A stretch of DNA of 64,000 nt from Streptomyces massasporeus. GTDB taxonomy: Bacteria; Actinomycetota; Actinomycetes; Streptomycetales; Streptomycetaceae. Position 1 is the stretch's first letter. Every line of letters starts with the position of its first letter. Positions 1 through 8,324 of this stretch are shown here, piece by piece. The notes beneath the pieces were generated by a model. It did no database searches. It had not been told where the DNA came from and was given only the letters and a program-made list of their open reading frames with translations. The DNA lies in contig NZ_BMSE01000001.1 in assembly GCF_014648995.1 (NCBI RefSeq), forward strand, positions 744,001-808,000, in the 5' to 3' direction. Both the position numbers and the translations under genes were made by a program.

Positions 1-354
1 GTGGGAGTAGTAGAGGCCGACCTTGAGGCCCTGCTCGCGCAGGGCCTCGGCGTAGCCGCCGATCAGGTCACGGCCCACGTTCAGCTCGCCGTACGCGGTG
101 TCCCACAGGGCGACCCCGTCGTGGTGGCGGCTGGTGAGGACGGCGTACCTGGCGCCGGCCCGCGCGAAGAGCCTCGCCCAGTCGCGCGGGTCGTAACGGG
201 CGGCCGTGAACCGGTCGAGCTGGGACATGTACCGGTCGTGCGGAACGATGTCGTCGTAGAACGACCAGGACTCCTGGACGCCGTCGACGGCGTAGATGCC
301 CCAGTGGACGAAGATGCCGAGCTTGGCGTCCTCGAACCACGGCTGCATGGCCAT
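1..354 (-). CDS. alpha-L-fucosidase, GH29 (N-terminal part, runs off window)
   Basis: Only the first 118 codons are in the window; the gene continues past base 1. The reading has the start of a GH29 alpha-L-fucosidase: FEDAKLGIFVHWGIYAV near the N-terminus and AVLTSRHHDGVALWDT around residues 70-85, the family's substrate-pocket His-His-Asp block. GH29 enzymes release L-fucose from glycan ends by a retaining mechanism; the nucleophile Asp would lie outside the window. No signal peptide is seen, so it is probably cytoplasmic. It follows the GH38 mannosidase by 4 bp on the same strand and is surely co-transcribed with it. An alternative ATG lies two codons inside (348). The family call is firm; the linkage cleaved is unknown. 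Confidence 0.85.
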   Translation of the reverse strand, partial: MAMQPWFEDAKLGIFVHWGIYAVDGVQESWSFYDDIVPHDRYMSQLDRFTAARYDPRDWARLFARAGARYAVLTSRHHDGVALWDTAYGELNVGRDLIGGYAEALREQGLKVGLYYSH

Positions 355-358
355 GCGG

Positions 359-3300
359 TCAGCCCCTTCGCAGGCGCAGGGTGAGGATCTGGAAGGGCCG
401 CAGCGCGACGGCGACGGCGCCGTCGGTGATCTCCGCGTCCTGGAGCGGACGCTCCAGCAGGTCGGTGATCTGGGCGCCGGCGAGCGGGAACCCGGTGCGC
501 AGGGTGCCGGTGGCCCGGCCGCCGCGGGACTCGTAGAGCCGTACGACGACATCGCCGGAGGCGTCGTCGGCGAGCTTGACCGCCTCCACGGTCACGCCCT
601 CGCCCTCGGCCGAGACGACCGGCTCGGGGGCGCCGGCCGCGTCGGCCACCCGGAGCGGCAGGTTGAGGGAGTAGCCCTCGGCGACGGCGTCCTCGATGGT
701 CGCGCCGGGCAGCAGCGCGTAGGTGAAGCGGTGGCGGCCCTGGTCGGCCTCGGGGTCCGGGATGCGCGGGGCGCGGACCAGGCTGAGGCGGACGGTGGTC
801 GTGGTGCCGCCGTCGTCACGGACGGTGCGGGAGACGTCGTGGCCGTAGGTCGAGTCGTTGATGACGGCGACGCCGTAGCCGGGCTCGGCGAGGTGCACCC
901 AGCGGTGGCCGGAGACCTCGAAGCGGGCCGACTCCCAGCTGGTGTTGGTGTGGGTGGGGCGCTGGATGTGGCCGAACTGGATCTCGGCGGAGGAGTGCGG
1001 GGCGCGGATGTCGACGGGGAAGGCCGCCTTGAGGATCTTCTCGGTCTCGTGCCAGTCGATGTCCGTCTCGATGTCGATGCGGGGGCTGCCGGCGCGGACG
1101 GTGATCGTCTGGGTGATCGTGGAACCGTTGCCGAAGGACCGCTCGACGCGGATCGCGCCGACCAGCGGGTCCTGCTCGACGACCGTGACGGACGAGGCGT
1201 CCAGGAGGTCCGTGTAGCGGTTCTTGTAGTGCTTGTCGATGTCCCAGGCGTCCCAGTAGTTGGGCAGGTCCGTGTGCAGGCGGAGCAGGTTGCCCGGCTC
1301 GGCGAGCACCTCGCGGCCGGCGCGCAGGTCACGGACCGAGGAGAGGGTGCCGTCCTCGGCCACCTGCACGCGGACCAGTCCGTTGTCGAGGACCAGGCCG
1401 TCCACCGCGACCGGCTGCGGGGGTGCGGTGTCGGCCAGGGGCGCGGAGCCGCTGGCGGGCACCTCCACGTACACCGGTGTGCCGTCGGCGGAGCGGACCA
1501 CTTCGGCGCGGTCGTAAGGGCTGGTGTTGAAGGCGCGGGGCGCCCCGGCGCCCAGTGCGGCCACCGCCTCGGCGGTCAGGGCGTGCAGTTCCCGGGCGAC
1601 GCGGGCGTACTCGGCCTCGGCCTCACGGTGCACCCAGGCGATGGAGGAGCCGGGCAGGATGTCGTGGAACTGGTGCAGCAGCACCGTCTTCCACAGCCGG
1701 TCCAGCTTCTCGTGCGGGTAGCTGTAGTCCGGCGCGTGCAGCGCGGCCGTGGTCGCCCAGAGTTCGGCCTCGCGCAGGAGGTGCTCGGAGCGGCGGTTGC
1801 CCTGCTTGGTGCGGGCCTGGGAGGTGTAGGTGGCGCGGTGCAGCTCCAGGTAGAGCTCGCCGACCCACACGGGCGCGTCCGGGTACTCCTCGCGGGCCTT
1901 GGCGAAGAACTCGTCGGGGTGTTCGACGACGACCTTCGCGGAGCCCTCCAGGTCGGCCAGCCGGCGGGCCCGTTCCATGATCTCGCGGGTGGGGCCGCCG
2001 CCGCCGTCGCCCCAGCCGAAGGGGGCCAGGGAGCGGGAGGCGCCGCCCTTCTCCGAGTAGTTGCGGACCGCGCGGGACATCTCCTCGCCGCTGAAGCGGG
2101 CGTTGTAGGTGTCGACCGGCGGGAAGTGGGTGAAGATGCGGGTGCCGTCGATGCCCTCCCACCAGAAGGTGTGGTGGGGGAACTTGTTGGTCTGGTTCCA
2201 GGAGATCTTCTGGGTGAGGAACCACTCGTTCCCGGCGAGCTTGGCGATCTGCGGATAGGCCGCGTTGTAGCCGAAGGAGTCCGGCAGCCACACGCCCTTG
2301 GTCTCGATGCCGAAGTGGTCCATGAAGAACCGCTTGCCGTGGACGAACTGGCGGGCGACGGCCTCGCCGCCGGGCAGGTTGCCGTCGGACTCGACCCACA
2401 TGCCGCCGACGGGCGCCCACTGGCCGTTCTTGACCGACGCCTGGATGCGGGCCCAGACCTTGGGGTAGTTGTCGCGGACCCACTCGTACTGCTGGGCCTG
2501 GGAGCAGGCGAAGATGAAGTCGTCGTACTCGTCGGCGAGCGAGGTGACGTTCGAGAAGGTGCGGGAGGTCTTGCGCTTGGTCTCGCGGATGGGCCAGAGC
2601 CAGGCGGAGTCGATGTGGGCGTGGCCGACGCCGGAGATCGTGTGCGCGCTGGCGTGCGCGGGCCTGGACAGCGCCGGCTTCAGGGCCTCGCGGACCGCGG
2701 CGGCCGAGCCGGAGACGTCGTCCAGGTCGAGCAGGTCCATCGCCCGGTCGAGGGCGTGGGCGATCTCGTGACGGCGCGGGTCGTGCTCGCCGAGCTCCAG
2801 CATCAGCTCGCGCAGCACCTGCACGTCGAGGTCGAGGTGCCAGACCTCCTCGTCGAGGATGGCGATGTCGGCGGCGCGGAAGGTGTAGAGGGGCTTGTCG
2901 CCCGCGGTGAGCTTGTCGCCGAGGGGTGTTGTCTTCGAGAAGTTGTCCGCCAGGATGTCCGGGTTGGAGGCGGCCTCGACCAGGTAGTCGACGCTCTCGC
3001 CGCCCTGCGCGGGGTTGGCGATCGCCACGTACTGGTTGAGCGGGTTGACGGCCTTCAGCGGGGTGCCGTCCGTGAGGTGGACGAGGGCCTCGGCCTGGTT
3101 GCCGGGCCAGTCGCCGACGAAGCCGAGGTCGATGACGGCCTCGACGCGCCTGCCGGCCCACTCGGCGGGCACCTGCCCGCGCATGCGGAACCAGGTGGTG
3201 CCCCAGGGCGGGCCCCACGGGGTGCCCATCGAGAACGGCTCGTAGGACGCGGCGGCGGCCTCCTCGAACGGGACCGGCTCCCCCGGGGCCTGCCAGGCCT

Positions 3301-3400
3301 CCACCTCGAAGGGGACGGTGGCCGCGTAGACGGCGGTCTTGATGCGCTGGTCGTGAAGGCGCTGCACGCGCTCCTCGATGCGGCGGCTTTCGTCGTGCAT
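359..3400 (-). CDS. alpha-mannosidase, GH38
   Basis: A 1013-residue enzyme of the usual GH38 length that hydrolyses terminal alpha-mannose residues, zinc-dependent. HAHIDSAWLWP at about residues 257-267 carries the zinc-binding His and Asp, and WLPDSFGYN near residue 374 carries the catalytic nucleophile Asp. The GH38 middle domain and C-terminal beta domains follow. No signal peptide is seen, so it should act in the cytoplasm on imported oligosaccharides. The ATG is preceded by GGAGACATCCC. It lies between the GH4 gene upstream (72-bp gap holding a LacI-type operator) and the fucosidase downstream (4-bp gap). Substrate linkage cannot be told from sequence. Confidence 0.93.
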   Translation of the reverse strand: MHDESRRIEERVQRLHDQRIKTAVYAATVPFEVEAWQAPGEPVPFEEAAAASYEPFSMGTPWGPPWGTTWFRMRGQVPAEWAGRRVEAVIDLGFVGDWPGNQAEALVHLTDGTPLKAVNPLNQYVAIANPAQGGESVDYLVEAASNPDILADNFSKTTPLGDKLTAGDKPLYTFRAADIAILDEEVWHLDLDVQVLRELMLELGEHDPRRHEIAHALDRAMDLLDLDDVSGSAAAVREALKPALSRPAHASAHTISGVGHAHIDSAWLWPIRETKRKTSRTFSNVTSLADEYDDFIFACSQAQQYEWVRDNYPKVWARIQASVKNGQWAPVGGMWVESDGNLPGGEAVARQFVHGKRFFMDHFGIETKGVWLPDSFGYNAAYPQIAKLAGNEWFLTQKISWNQTNKFPHHTFWWEGIDGTRIFTHFPPVDTYNARFSGEEMSRAVRNYSEKGGASRSLAPFGWGDGGGGPTREIMERARRLADLEGSAKVVVEHPDEFFAKAREEYPDAPVWVGELYLELHRATYTSQARTKQGNRRSEHLLREAELWATTAALHAPDYSYPHEKLDRLWKTVLLHQFHDILPGSSIAWVHREAEAEYARVARELHALTAEAVAALGAGAPRAFNTSPYDRAEVVRSADGTPVYVEVPASGSAPLADTAPPQPVAVDGLVLDNGLVRVQVAEDGTLSSVRDLRAGREVLAEPGNLLRLHTDLPNYWDAWDIDKHYKNRYTDLLDASSVTVVEQDPLVGAIRVERSFGNGSTITQTITVRAGSPRIDIETDIDWHETEKILKAAFPVDIRAPHSSAEIQFGHIQRPTHTNTSWESARFEVSGHRWVHLAEPGYGVAVINDSTYGHDVSRTVRDDGGTTTTVRLSLVRAPRIPDPEADQGRHRFTYALLPGATIEDAVAEGYSLNLPLRVADAAGAPEPVVSAEGEGVTVEAVKLADDASGDVVVRLYESRGGRATGTLRTGFPLAGAQITDLLERPLQDAEITDGAVAVALRPFQILTLRLRRG

Positions 3401-3448
3401 GGGATGTCTCCAGGAAGCGGGAAGAGCGAGCAGGCGGGAAGCGGTGGG

Positions 3449-3462
3449 GGAAAGCGCTTACC
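3449..3462. promoter_or_regulatory. LacI-type operator upstream of the mannosidase
   Basis: GGAAAGCGCTTACC is a 14-bp near-perfect palindrome (one mismatched pair) with the central CG typical of LacI/GalR-family operators. It lies in the 72-bp gap between the GH4 stop and the GH38 start, so it could give the mannosidase-fucosidase pair its own sugar control. No LacI-family gene is in this window, so the regulator would act from elsewhere. Confidence 0.45.
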
Positions 3463-3471
3463 GATCGGCGT

Positions 3472-4812
3472 TCACCTAAGGTACGCCAGCCCGGGGTGGA
3501 CCTCGGTGTAGCCCTCGACCAGCCTGCGGGCCACGTTGACGGAGTCGACGAGCGGATGCAGGGCGAAGGCCTTCACGGCCGTCGCGCGGGAGCCGGAGTC
3601 GGCCGTGGCCAGCACCTCGCGCTCGACCGCCTTGACCGCGCAGACCAGGCCCGTGGCGTGGCCGGGCAGCGGGTCGACGGTGACGGGGTGGGCGCCGTTG
3701 GCGTCGACGAGGCAGGGGACCTCGATGACGGCCTCCGTGTCCAGGACCGACAGCGTGCGCCGATTGCGGACGTTGAGGATCAGGGTGGTGCGCTCGTCCC
3801 GGGCGATCGCCCGCATCAGGGCGAGGGCCACCTTCTCGTAGCCGCCGGACAGGTCGTCCTCGTCGCGTTCGCCGGCGCCCGCGGTCTCCCGGTTCTCGGC
3901 CATGTACGTGGCCTCGCGCTCGGCGCGGGTGCGGTCCCAGACCGTGAGGGCGGGGGCGTGCGGGTTCTTCATCTCGGCGTAGAAGCGGGCCTGCTGGTCG
4001 TGCAGGAAGGCGCCGCGGGTCTTCTCGGCCTGCTGGTAGGCCCGTACGGCCTCGCGGTTGAAGTAGTAGTAGTGCAGGTATTCGTTGGGGATCGCGCCGA
4101 GAGACTGGAGCCAGTCCGGGCCGAAGAGCTTGCCTTCCTCGAACGAGCCGAGCAGGTCGGGGTCGGCAAGCAGCCGCGGCAGTTCGTCACGGCCCGCGAC
4201 GCGCAGGCCGCGCACCCAGCCGAGGTGGTTGAGGCCGACGTAGTCGATCCACGCCTCGCCCGGGTTCTCCACGCCGAGCACCCGGGCGATGCGGCGGCCG
4301 AGGCCGACCGGGGAGTCGCAGATGCCGATGACGCGGTCGCCGAGGTGGCGGGACATGGCCTCGGTGACCAGGCCGGCCGGGTTGGTGAAGTTGATGACCC
4401 AGGCGTCGGGGGCGAGCCGGGCCACCCGCCGCGCGATGTCGACGGCGACCGGGACGGTGCGCAGGCCGTAGGCGATGCCGCCCGCGCCCACCGTCTCCTG
4501 GCCCAGCACGCCCTCGGCCAGGGCCACACGTTCGTCGTTCGCGCGTCCCTCCAGGCCGCCGACGCGGATCGCGGAGAACACGAAGTCGGCGCCGCGCAGG
4601 GCCTCGTCGAGGTCGGTGGTGGCGCTCACCTCGGGGGCGTCGGGGACGTCGGCCGCCTGCTCGGCGAGGACACGTGTCACCGCCGAGAGCCGCCCGGCGT
4701 CCAGGTCGTGCAGGACGACACGGGTCACCCGGCCCTCGGCGTGGTCCCGGAGGAGTGCTCCGTACACCAGCGGCACGCGGAATCCTCCGCCGCCCAGAAT
4801 CGTCAGCTTCAC
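3472..4812 (-). CDS. GH4-family NAD-dependent glycosidase (6-phospho-beta-glucosidase-like)
   Basis: A 446-residue GH4 enzyme. It opens with a Rossmann fold (MKLTILGGGGFRVPLVYGAL), has the family NFTNPAG segment at about residues 141-147 and the following GICDSP with the metal-ligand Cys. GH4 enzymes use NAD+ and a divalent metal to cleave glycosides by oxidation-elimination at C3 and act on phosphorylated or free sugars of either anomer, so substrate is not predictable. The N-terminal pattern is closest to the 6-phospho-beta-glucosidase branch. GTG start with GGAGGAACGCG ahead. It stands between the DeoR regulator and the GH38 gene on the same strand; a phospho-sugar substrate would suit the PfkB kinase next door. 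Confidence 0.85.
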   Translation of the reverse strand: MKLTILGGGGFRVPLVYGALLRDHAEGRVTRVVLHDLDAGRLSAVTRVLAEQAADVPDAPEVSATTDLDEALRGADFVFSAIRVGGLEGRANDERVALAEGVLGQETVGAGGIAYGLRTVPVAVDIARRVARLAPDAWVINFTNPAGLVTEAMSRHLGDRVIGICDSPVGLGRRIARVLGVENPGEAWIDYVGLNHLGWVRGLRVAGRDELPRLLADPDLLGSFEEGKLFGPDWLQSLGAIPNEYLHYYYFNREAVRAYQQAEKTRGAFLHDQQARFYAEMKNPHAPALTVWDRTRAEREATYMAENRETAGAGERDEDDLSGGYEKVALALMRAIARDERTTLILNVRNRRTLSVLDTEAVIEVPCLVDANGAHPVTVDPLPGHATGLVCAVKAVEREVLATADSGSRATAVKAFALHPLVDSVNVARRLVEGYTEVHPGLAYLR

Positions 4813-4895
4813 CGCGTTCCTCCGATTCGGCAGGCTGTGCGCGGCACGTCGTGAGAACCGGGCACGTGCCGCCTTCTTGAACTCGCTTCACGGCC

Positions 4896-4915
4896 CCGGG
4901 CCGGTTGCGGCCCGG
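4896..4915 (-). terminator. GC-rich hairpin between DeoR regulator and GH4 gene
   Basis: CCGGGCCG-GTTG-CGGCCCGG forms an 8-bp perfect stem about 90 bp downstream of the regulator's stop. There is no U tract, so it is at best a partial terminator or attenuator between the regulator and the glycosidase genes. A GGCACGTGCC palindrome lies just beyond it at 4861-4870. Confidence 0.35.
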
Positions 4916-5002
4916 CCGGTGTCGGGGGCGTGCGACCTTGCTGTTCACCGAAGGGCGGGGCCGCCTGGGCCGGGAGTCCGCCCGCTTCGGCCGGGAATGG
5001 GT

Positions 5003-5794
5003 TCACATCTGCACCTTTCCCACGACGACGACCTCGACGCCCGCCTCCTGAAAGGAGGCCCGCGTCGCCGCGTCGACGGGCTCGTTGGTCACCACCGCGT
5101 CCAGCTCCTCGGGCCCGCAGACCTTCGCCATGCCGTGCCCGGGGAACTTCGCCGCGTCGGCGAGCAGCACCACCTTCTCGCCGGCGTTGATCATGGCGCG
5201 CTTGACCGGCACTTCCACGACCGTCGTGTCCATGACCTGCCCGCCGGGCCGTACGCCGCTGGTGCCCAGGAAGAGCCAGTCGGCGTGCAGCTGGCGCAGG
5301 TTGTCCTCGGTGAGGAAGCCGACCAGGGAGCGGTACTCGCGGCGAACCATGCCGCCGAGCAGGACCAGCTCGATGCCCTCGTCGTCGGCGAGTTCCTCGT
5401 AGACCACCAGGTTGCTGGTGATCACGGTGAGCCGGCGGCCGTGCAGCTGCCGGGCCAGCCGGTAGGCCGTCGTCCCGATGTCCAGCAGCACCGACTCGCC
5501 GTCCTTGACCATCGCGGCGGCGCGTTCGGCTATGGCGTCCTTCTCGTTGACGCGCACCTCGGCGACCTCGGCGAAGGGCTGGTCGCCCTCCTCCACGACG
5601 GCGCCGCCGTGCACACGCGTGAGCAGTCCGTCTTCTTCCAGTTTGACCAGGTCACGCCTGATGGTGGCGGGACTCACCCCCAGTTGCTCCGAGAGGTCGG
5701 TCACGGCCGCGGGCCCGCCGGCGCGCAGGGCCCGCAGGATGAGTTGGTGTCGTCGTTCTGCCAGCACGGCCGGAACACTACTCGTCATCTTCAA
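5003..5794 (-). CDS. DeoR/GlpR-family transcriptional regulator
   Basis: A 263-residue sugar regulator. The N-terminal helix-turn-helix (AERRHQLILRALRAGGPAAV then SEQLGVSPATIRRDLVKLE, about residues 11-54) has the DeoR signature, followed by the sugar-phosphate isomerase-like sensor domain. DeoR repressors usually respond to phosphorylated sugars. It starts with TTG at 5794 or, two codons in, ATG at 5788; neither has a clean ribosome binding site. It is divergent from the PfkB kinase-ABC operon and upstream of the GH4-GH38-GH29 genes, so it probably controls both arms of this locus, with the kinase product as a possible effector. Confidence 0.9.
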   Translation of the reverse strand: MKMTSSVPAVLAERRHQLILRALRAGGPAAVTDLSEQLGVSPATIRRDLVKLEEDGLLTRVHGGAVVEEGDQPFAEVAEVRVNEKDAIAERAAAMVKDGESVLLDIGTTAYRLARQLHGRRLTVITSNLVVYEELADDEGIELVLLGGMVRREYRSLVGFLTEDNLRQLHADWLFLGTSGVRPGGQVMDTTVVEVPVKRAMINAGEKVVLLADAAKFPGHGMAKVCGPEELDAVVTNEPVDAATRASFQEAGVEVVVVGKVQM

Positions 5795-5823
5795 TCATTT
5801 CTATGCTCAGTTCTGCTCGGGTA

Positions 5824-5864
5824 TTGACCAATCTCTCTGGGCGGCGCACGATTCCGGCCAGAGA
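5824..5864 (+). promoter_or_regulatory. promoter with inverted repeat for the PfkB-ABC operon
   Basis: TTGACC (5824-5829), a 17-bp spacer and CACGAT (5847-5852) make a plausible sigma-70 promoter facing the kinase gene. TCTCTGG (5834-5840) and CCAGAGA (5858-5864) form a perfect 7-bp inverted repeat spanning the spacer and the expected start site, a likely repressor site for the adjacent DeoR protein. Confidence 0.4.
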
Positions 5865-5916
5865 AATGACGAGTTTTGACGATCTCCGTCGAAGCCGTGA
5901 GCGAGAGGACACATCC

Positions 5917-7062
5917 GTGGACGATGACCGGCCCGATGTGCTGCTGACGGGGCTGCTCTTCTACGACCTCGTCCTCACGGGCCTCGGCAAGCCGCCCACC
6001 CCGGGCGAGGAGATCTGGACCGGGGGCATGGGCTGCGGCCCGGGCGGCATCGCGAACCTCGCCGTGGCCGCCTCCCGCTTCGGCCTCAGGACCTCCCTGG
6101 CCACGGTGTTCGGCGACGACTTCTACGGCGCGCACTGCCGCGAGGTCCTGCGCGACCAGGAGGGCGTCGACCTCTCGCTCTCGCGTACCGCGGACGGCTG
6201 GCCGACCCCGGTCACCGTCTCCGTCGCGTACGGCCACGACCGGGCCCTGCTCACCCACGGACAGGAGCCGCCGTACTCGCAGGACGCGCTGATGGGCGAC
6301 CCGCCCGACGCGCGGACCGCCCTGGTGCACCTCGAGGCCGAGCCACGCGAATGGCTCGCCAAGGCCGCCGCCAACGGCACGCAGATCTACGCCGACGTCG
6401 GCTGGGACCCCACCCAGGAGTGGCCGACGGCCCTGCTGGAGCAACTGTCCCTGTGCCACGCCTTCCTCCCGAACGAGACCGAGGCGATGGCCTACACCCG
6501 CACCGACAGCGCGGTGGCCGCGCTCGGCATCCTCTCCGAGCTGGTGCCGGTCGCCGTGGTGACGCGGGGCGGGGACGGCGCCCTCGCGGTCGACCAGATC
6601 ACCGGCGAGTACGCCGAGGTCCCGGCCCTGGACACCGACGTCCTGGACGCGACGGGCGCCGGGGACGTCTTCGGCGCGAGCTTCGTGGCGGCCTCCCTCG
6701 GCGGCTGGCCGCTGGCGGAGCGGCTGCGGTTCGCGGTGCTCGCGGCCGGGCTGTCCGTCCGCCACCACGGCGGTGCCCTCGCGGCTCCCGGCTGGTACGG
6801 CGTCGCACGCTGGTGGCGCTCCCGGACCGACCCCGGACTGCGACGCGCCTACGGGTTCCTCGCCGACCGCATCCCGGCCGACCCCGGGCCGCCCCCGCAC
6901 CACGCCCCCGTCACCCCGCCGAGCCCTCCCACCCCCTCCGGTCCCCACGCCTCCGGAACAGGGCGGCACCGACTCTCTCCCCCGCTCCCTTCCCCTCCCC
7001 CACTGCACCCCTCCGCACGTCGAACAGGAACAACAGGAGTGACCCGTGGACCTTTCTCGTAG
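5917..7062 (+). CDS. PfkB-family carbohydrate kinase
   Basis: A ribokinase-fold sugar kinase of 381 residues. GCGPGGIANLAVAASRFG near the N-terminus is the PfkB substrate/Gly-rich motif, and DATGAGDVFGASF about residues 244-256 is the second signature with the catalytic base Asp. GTG at 5917 is chosen because GAGAGGAC lies 7 bp upstream; an in-frame ATG at 5866 has only AGAGA before it. After the kinase domain comes a proline-rich tail of about 65 residues that overlaps the next gene by 17 bp. First gene of the ABC operon; it likely phosphorylates a sugar released by the imported glycan's breakdown. Exact sugar unknown. Confidence 0.88.
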   Translation: MDDDRPDVLLTGLLFYDLVLTGLGKPPTPGEEIWTGGMGCGPGGIANLAVAASRFGLRTSLATVFGDDFYGAHCREVLRDQEGVDLSLSRTADGWPTPVTVSVAYGHDRALLTHGQEPPYSQDALMGDPPDARTALVHLEAEPREWLAKAAANGTQIYADVGWDPTQEWPTALLEQLSLCHAFLPNETEAMAYTRTDSAVAALGILSELVPVAVVTRGGDGALAVDQITGEYAEVPALDTDVLDATGAGDVFGASFVAASLGGWPLAERLRFAVLAAGLSVRHHGGALAAPGWYGVARWWRSRTDPGLRRAYGFLADRIPADPGPPPHHAPVTPPSPPTPSGPHASGTGRHRLSPPLPSPPPLHPSARRTGTTGVTRGPFS

Positions 7063-8323
7063 AGGCTTCCTCCAGGCCGCCGCGCTGACCGCGGCCGCCT
7101 CCGGTCTGACCGCCGCCTGCGGCGGCGGCTCGGGATCGACCGGCGGCAAGAACGGCAAGAACCTCACCTTGTGGTACTGGGGAGGCGCACTCAGCGACAA
7201 GGTCGTCGCCGAGGCGAAGACGCACTTCAGCGGCCAGGTGAAGCTCACCGCCGCCTCCATAGGCGGCGACTTCAAGCAGAAGCTCACCACCACGCTCGCC
7301 GCCGGCGCCTCCGTGCCCGACATCACCGGCATCAAGGGCGAGGACATGGCGTCTTTCCTGCCCAACGCGGGCCGCTTCCTCGACCTGAACGACCTGGGCT
7401 TCAAGAAGATCGCGTCCCAGTACCTGGACTGGAAGACCAAGCTCGCCCGGACCGAGGACGGCAAGCAGATCGGCTTCCCGATCGACATCGGCCCCACCGC
7501 GCTCTTCTACCGGGCGGACCTCTTCGACAAGGCGGGGCTGCCCACCGACCCCGACAAGGTCGCCGCCCGGGCCGGAACCTGGGAGGAGTACTTCGCGCTC
7601 GGCACGGAGCTGCGCAGGAAGGTGCCGGGCACCTACCTGGTCAACAACATCGGCTCGGTCTTCACCATGGCGGTCGGGCAGGGCACCGAGCGGTTCATCG
7701 ACAAGGACAACCACTTCATCGGCGACCAGGACCACATCCGCAAGGCGTGGACCACGGCGGTCCGCCCCTACACCCTCGGTCTCGACGCCAAGATCAACGA
7801 CAACACCTGGAACGCCGCCGTCGGCAAGACCCTGACCACCGAACTCGGTGCCGCCTGGCACGCCCTGGACATCGAGCAGGCGGCCCCGAAGACCAAGGGC
7901 AAGTGGCGGGTCTGCGCGATGCCCGGCGGACCGGCCAACCAGGGCGGTTCCTACCTGGCCCTGCCCAGGCAGTGCCGGAACCCCGAAGAGGCGTTCAAGA
8001 TCATCAGCTGGATCCTCAGCCCGGAGAACGACGCCCGCGGCTTCACCGACGCAGCGATCTTCCCCGCCGCACCGGCGGCCTACTCCATGCCGGCCATGAC
8101 CGGCGGTGACCCGTTCTTCGGCGGACAGAAGATCATCGAGGTCTTCGGTCCGGCCGCCAAGGCCATCCCGTCCAGCTACGAGGCACCCGCCGACGCCGCC
8201 GTCATGGCGCCTTTCATGACCGAGCTGTCCAGCATCGAGGCCAAGGGCAAGAAGCCCGAGGACGCCTGGAAGGACGCGGTCGGTCAGGCCAAGCAGATCG
8301 CCCGCCGCCAGGGGGTGAACTGA
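7046..8323 (+). CDS. extracellular sugar-binding lipoprotein of an ABC transporter
   Basis: A 425-residue family-1 solute-binding protein. The N-terminus SRRGFLQAAALTAAASGL then TAAC is a twin-arginine-type signal ending in a lipobox, so it is exported folded and lipid-anchored at Cys28 or so. The mature protein has the two-lobed sugar-binding pattern and many aromatic residues. GTG start with AGGAGTGACCC ahead, inside the 3' end of the kinase gene. Followed 1 bp later by two permease genes. It is the substrate-recognition part of the importer; oligosaccharide binding is inferred from family and context. Confidence 0.93.
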   Translation: MDLSRRGFLQAAALTAAASGLTAACGGGSGSTGGKNGKNLTLWYWGGALSDKVVAEAKTHFSGQVKLTAASIGGDFKQKLTTTLAAGASVPDITGIKGEDMASFLPNAGRFLDLNDLGFKKIASQYLDWKTKLARTEDGKQIGFPIDIGPTALFYRADLFDKAGLPTDPDKVAARAGTWEEYFALGTELRRKVPGTYLVNNIGSVFTMAVGQGTERFIDKDNHFIGDQDHIRKAWTTAVRPYTLGLDAKINDNTWNAAVGKTLTTELGAAWHALDIEQAAPKTKGKWRVCAMPGGPANQGGSYLALPRQCRNPEEAFKIISWILSPENDARGFTDAAIFPAAPAAYSMPAMTGGDPFFGGQKIIEVFGPAAKAIPSSYEAPADAAVMAPFMTELSSIEAKGKKPEDAWKDAVGQAKQIARRQGVN

Positions 8324-8324
8324 G

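Noticed and set aside
296..3511. A 1071-codon open frame antisense to the mannosidase
   Set aside because: High GC content keeps antisense frames open; its translation is low-complexity and the GH38 reading on the other strand has full motifs.
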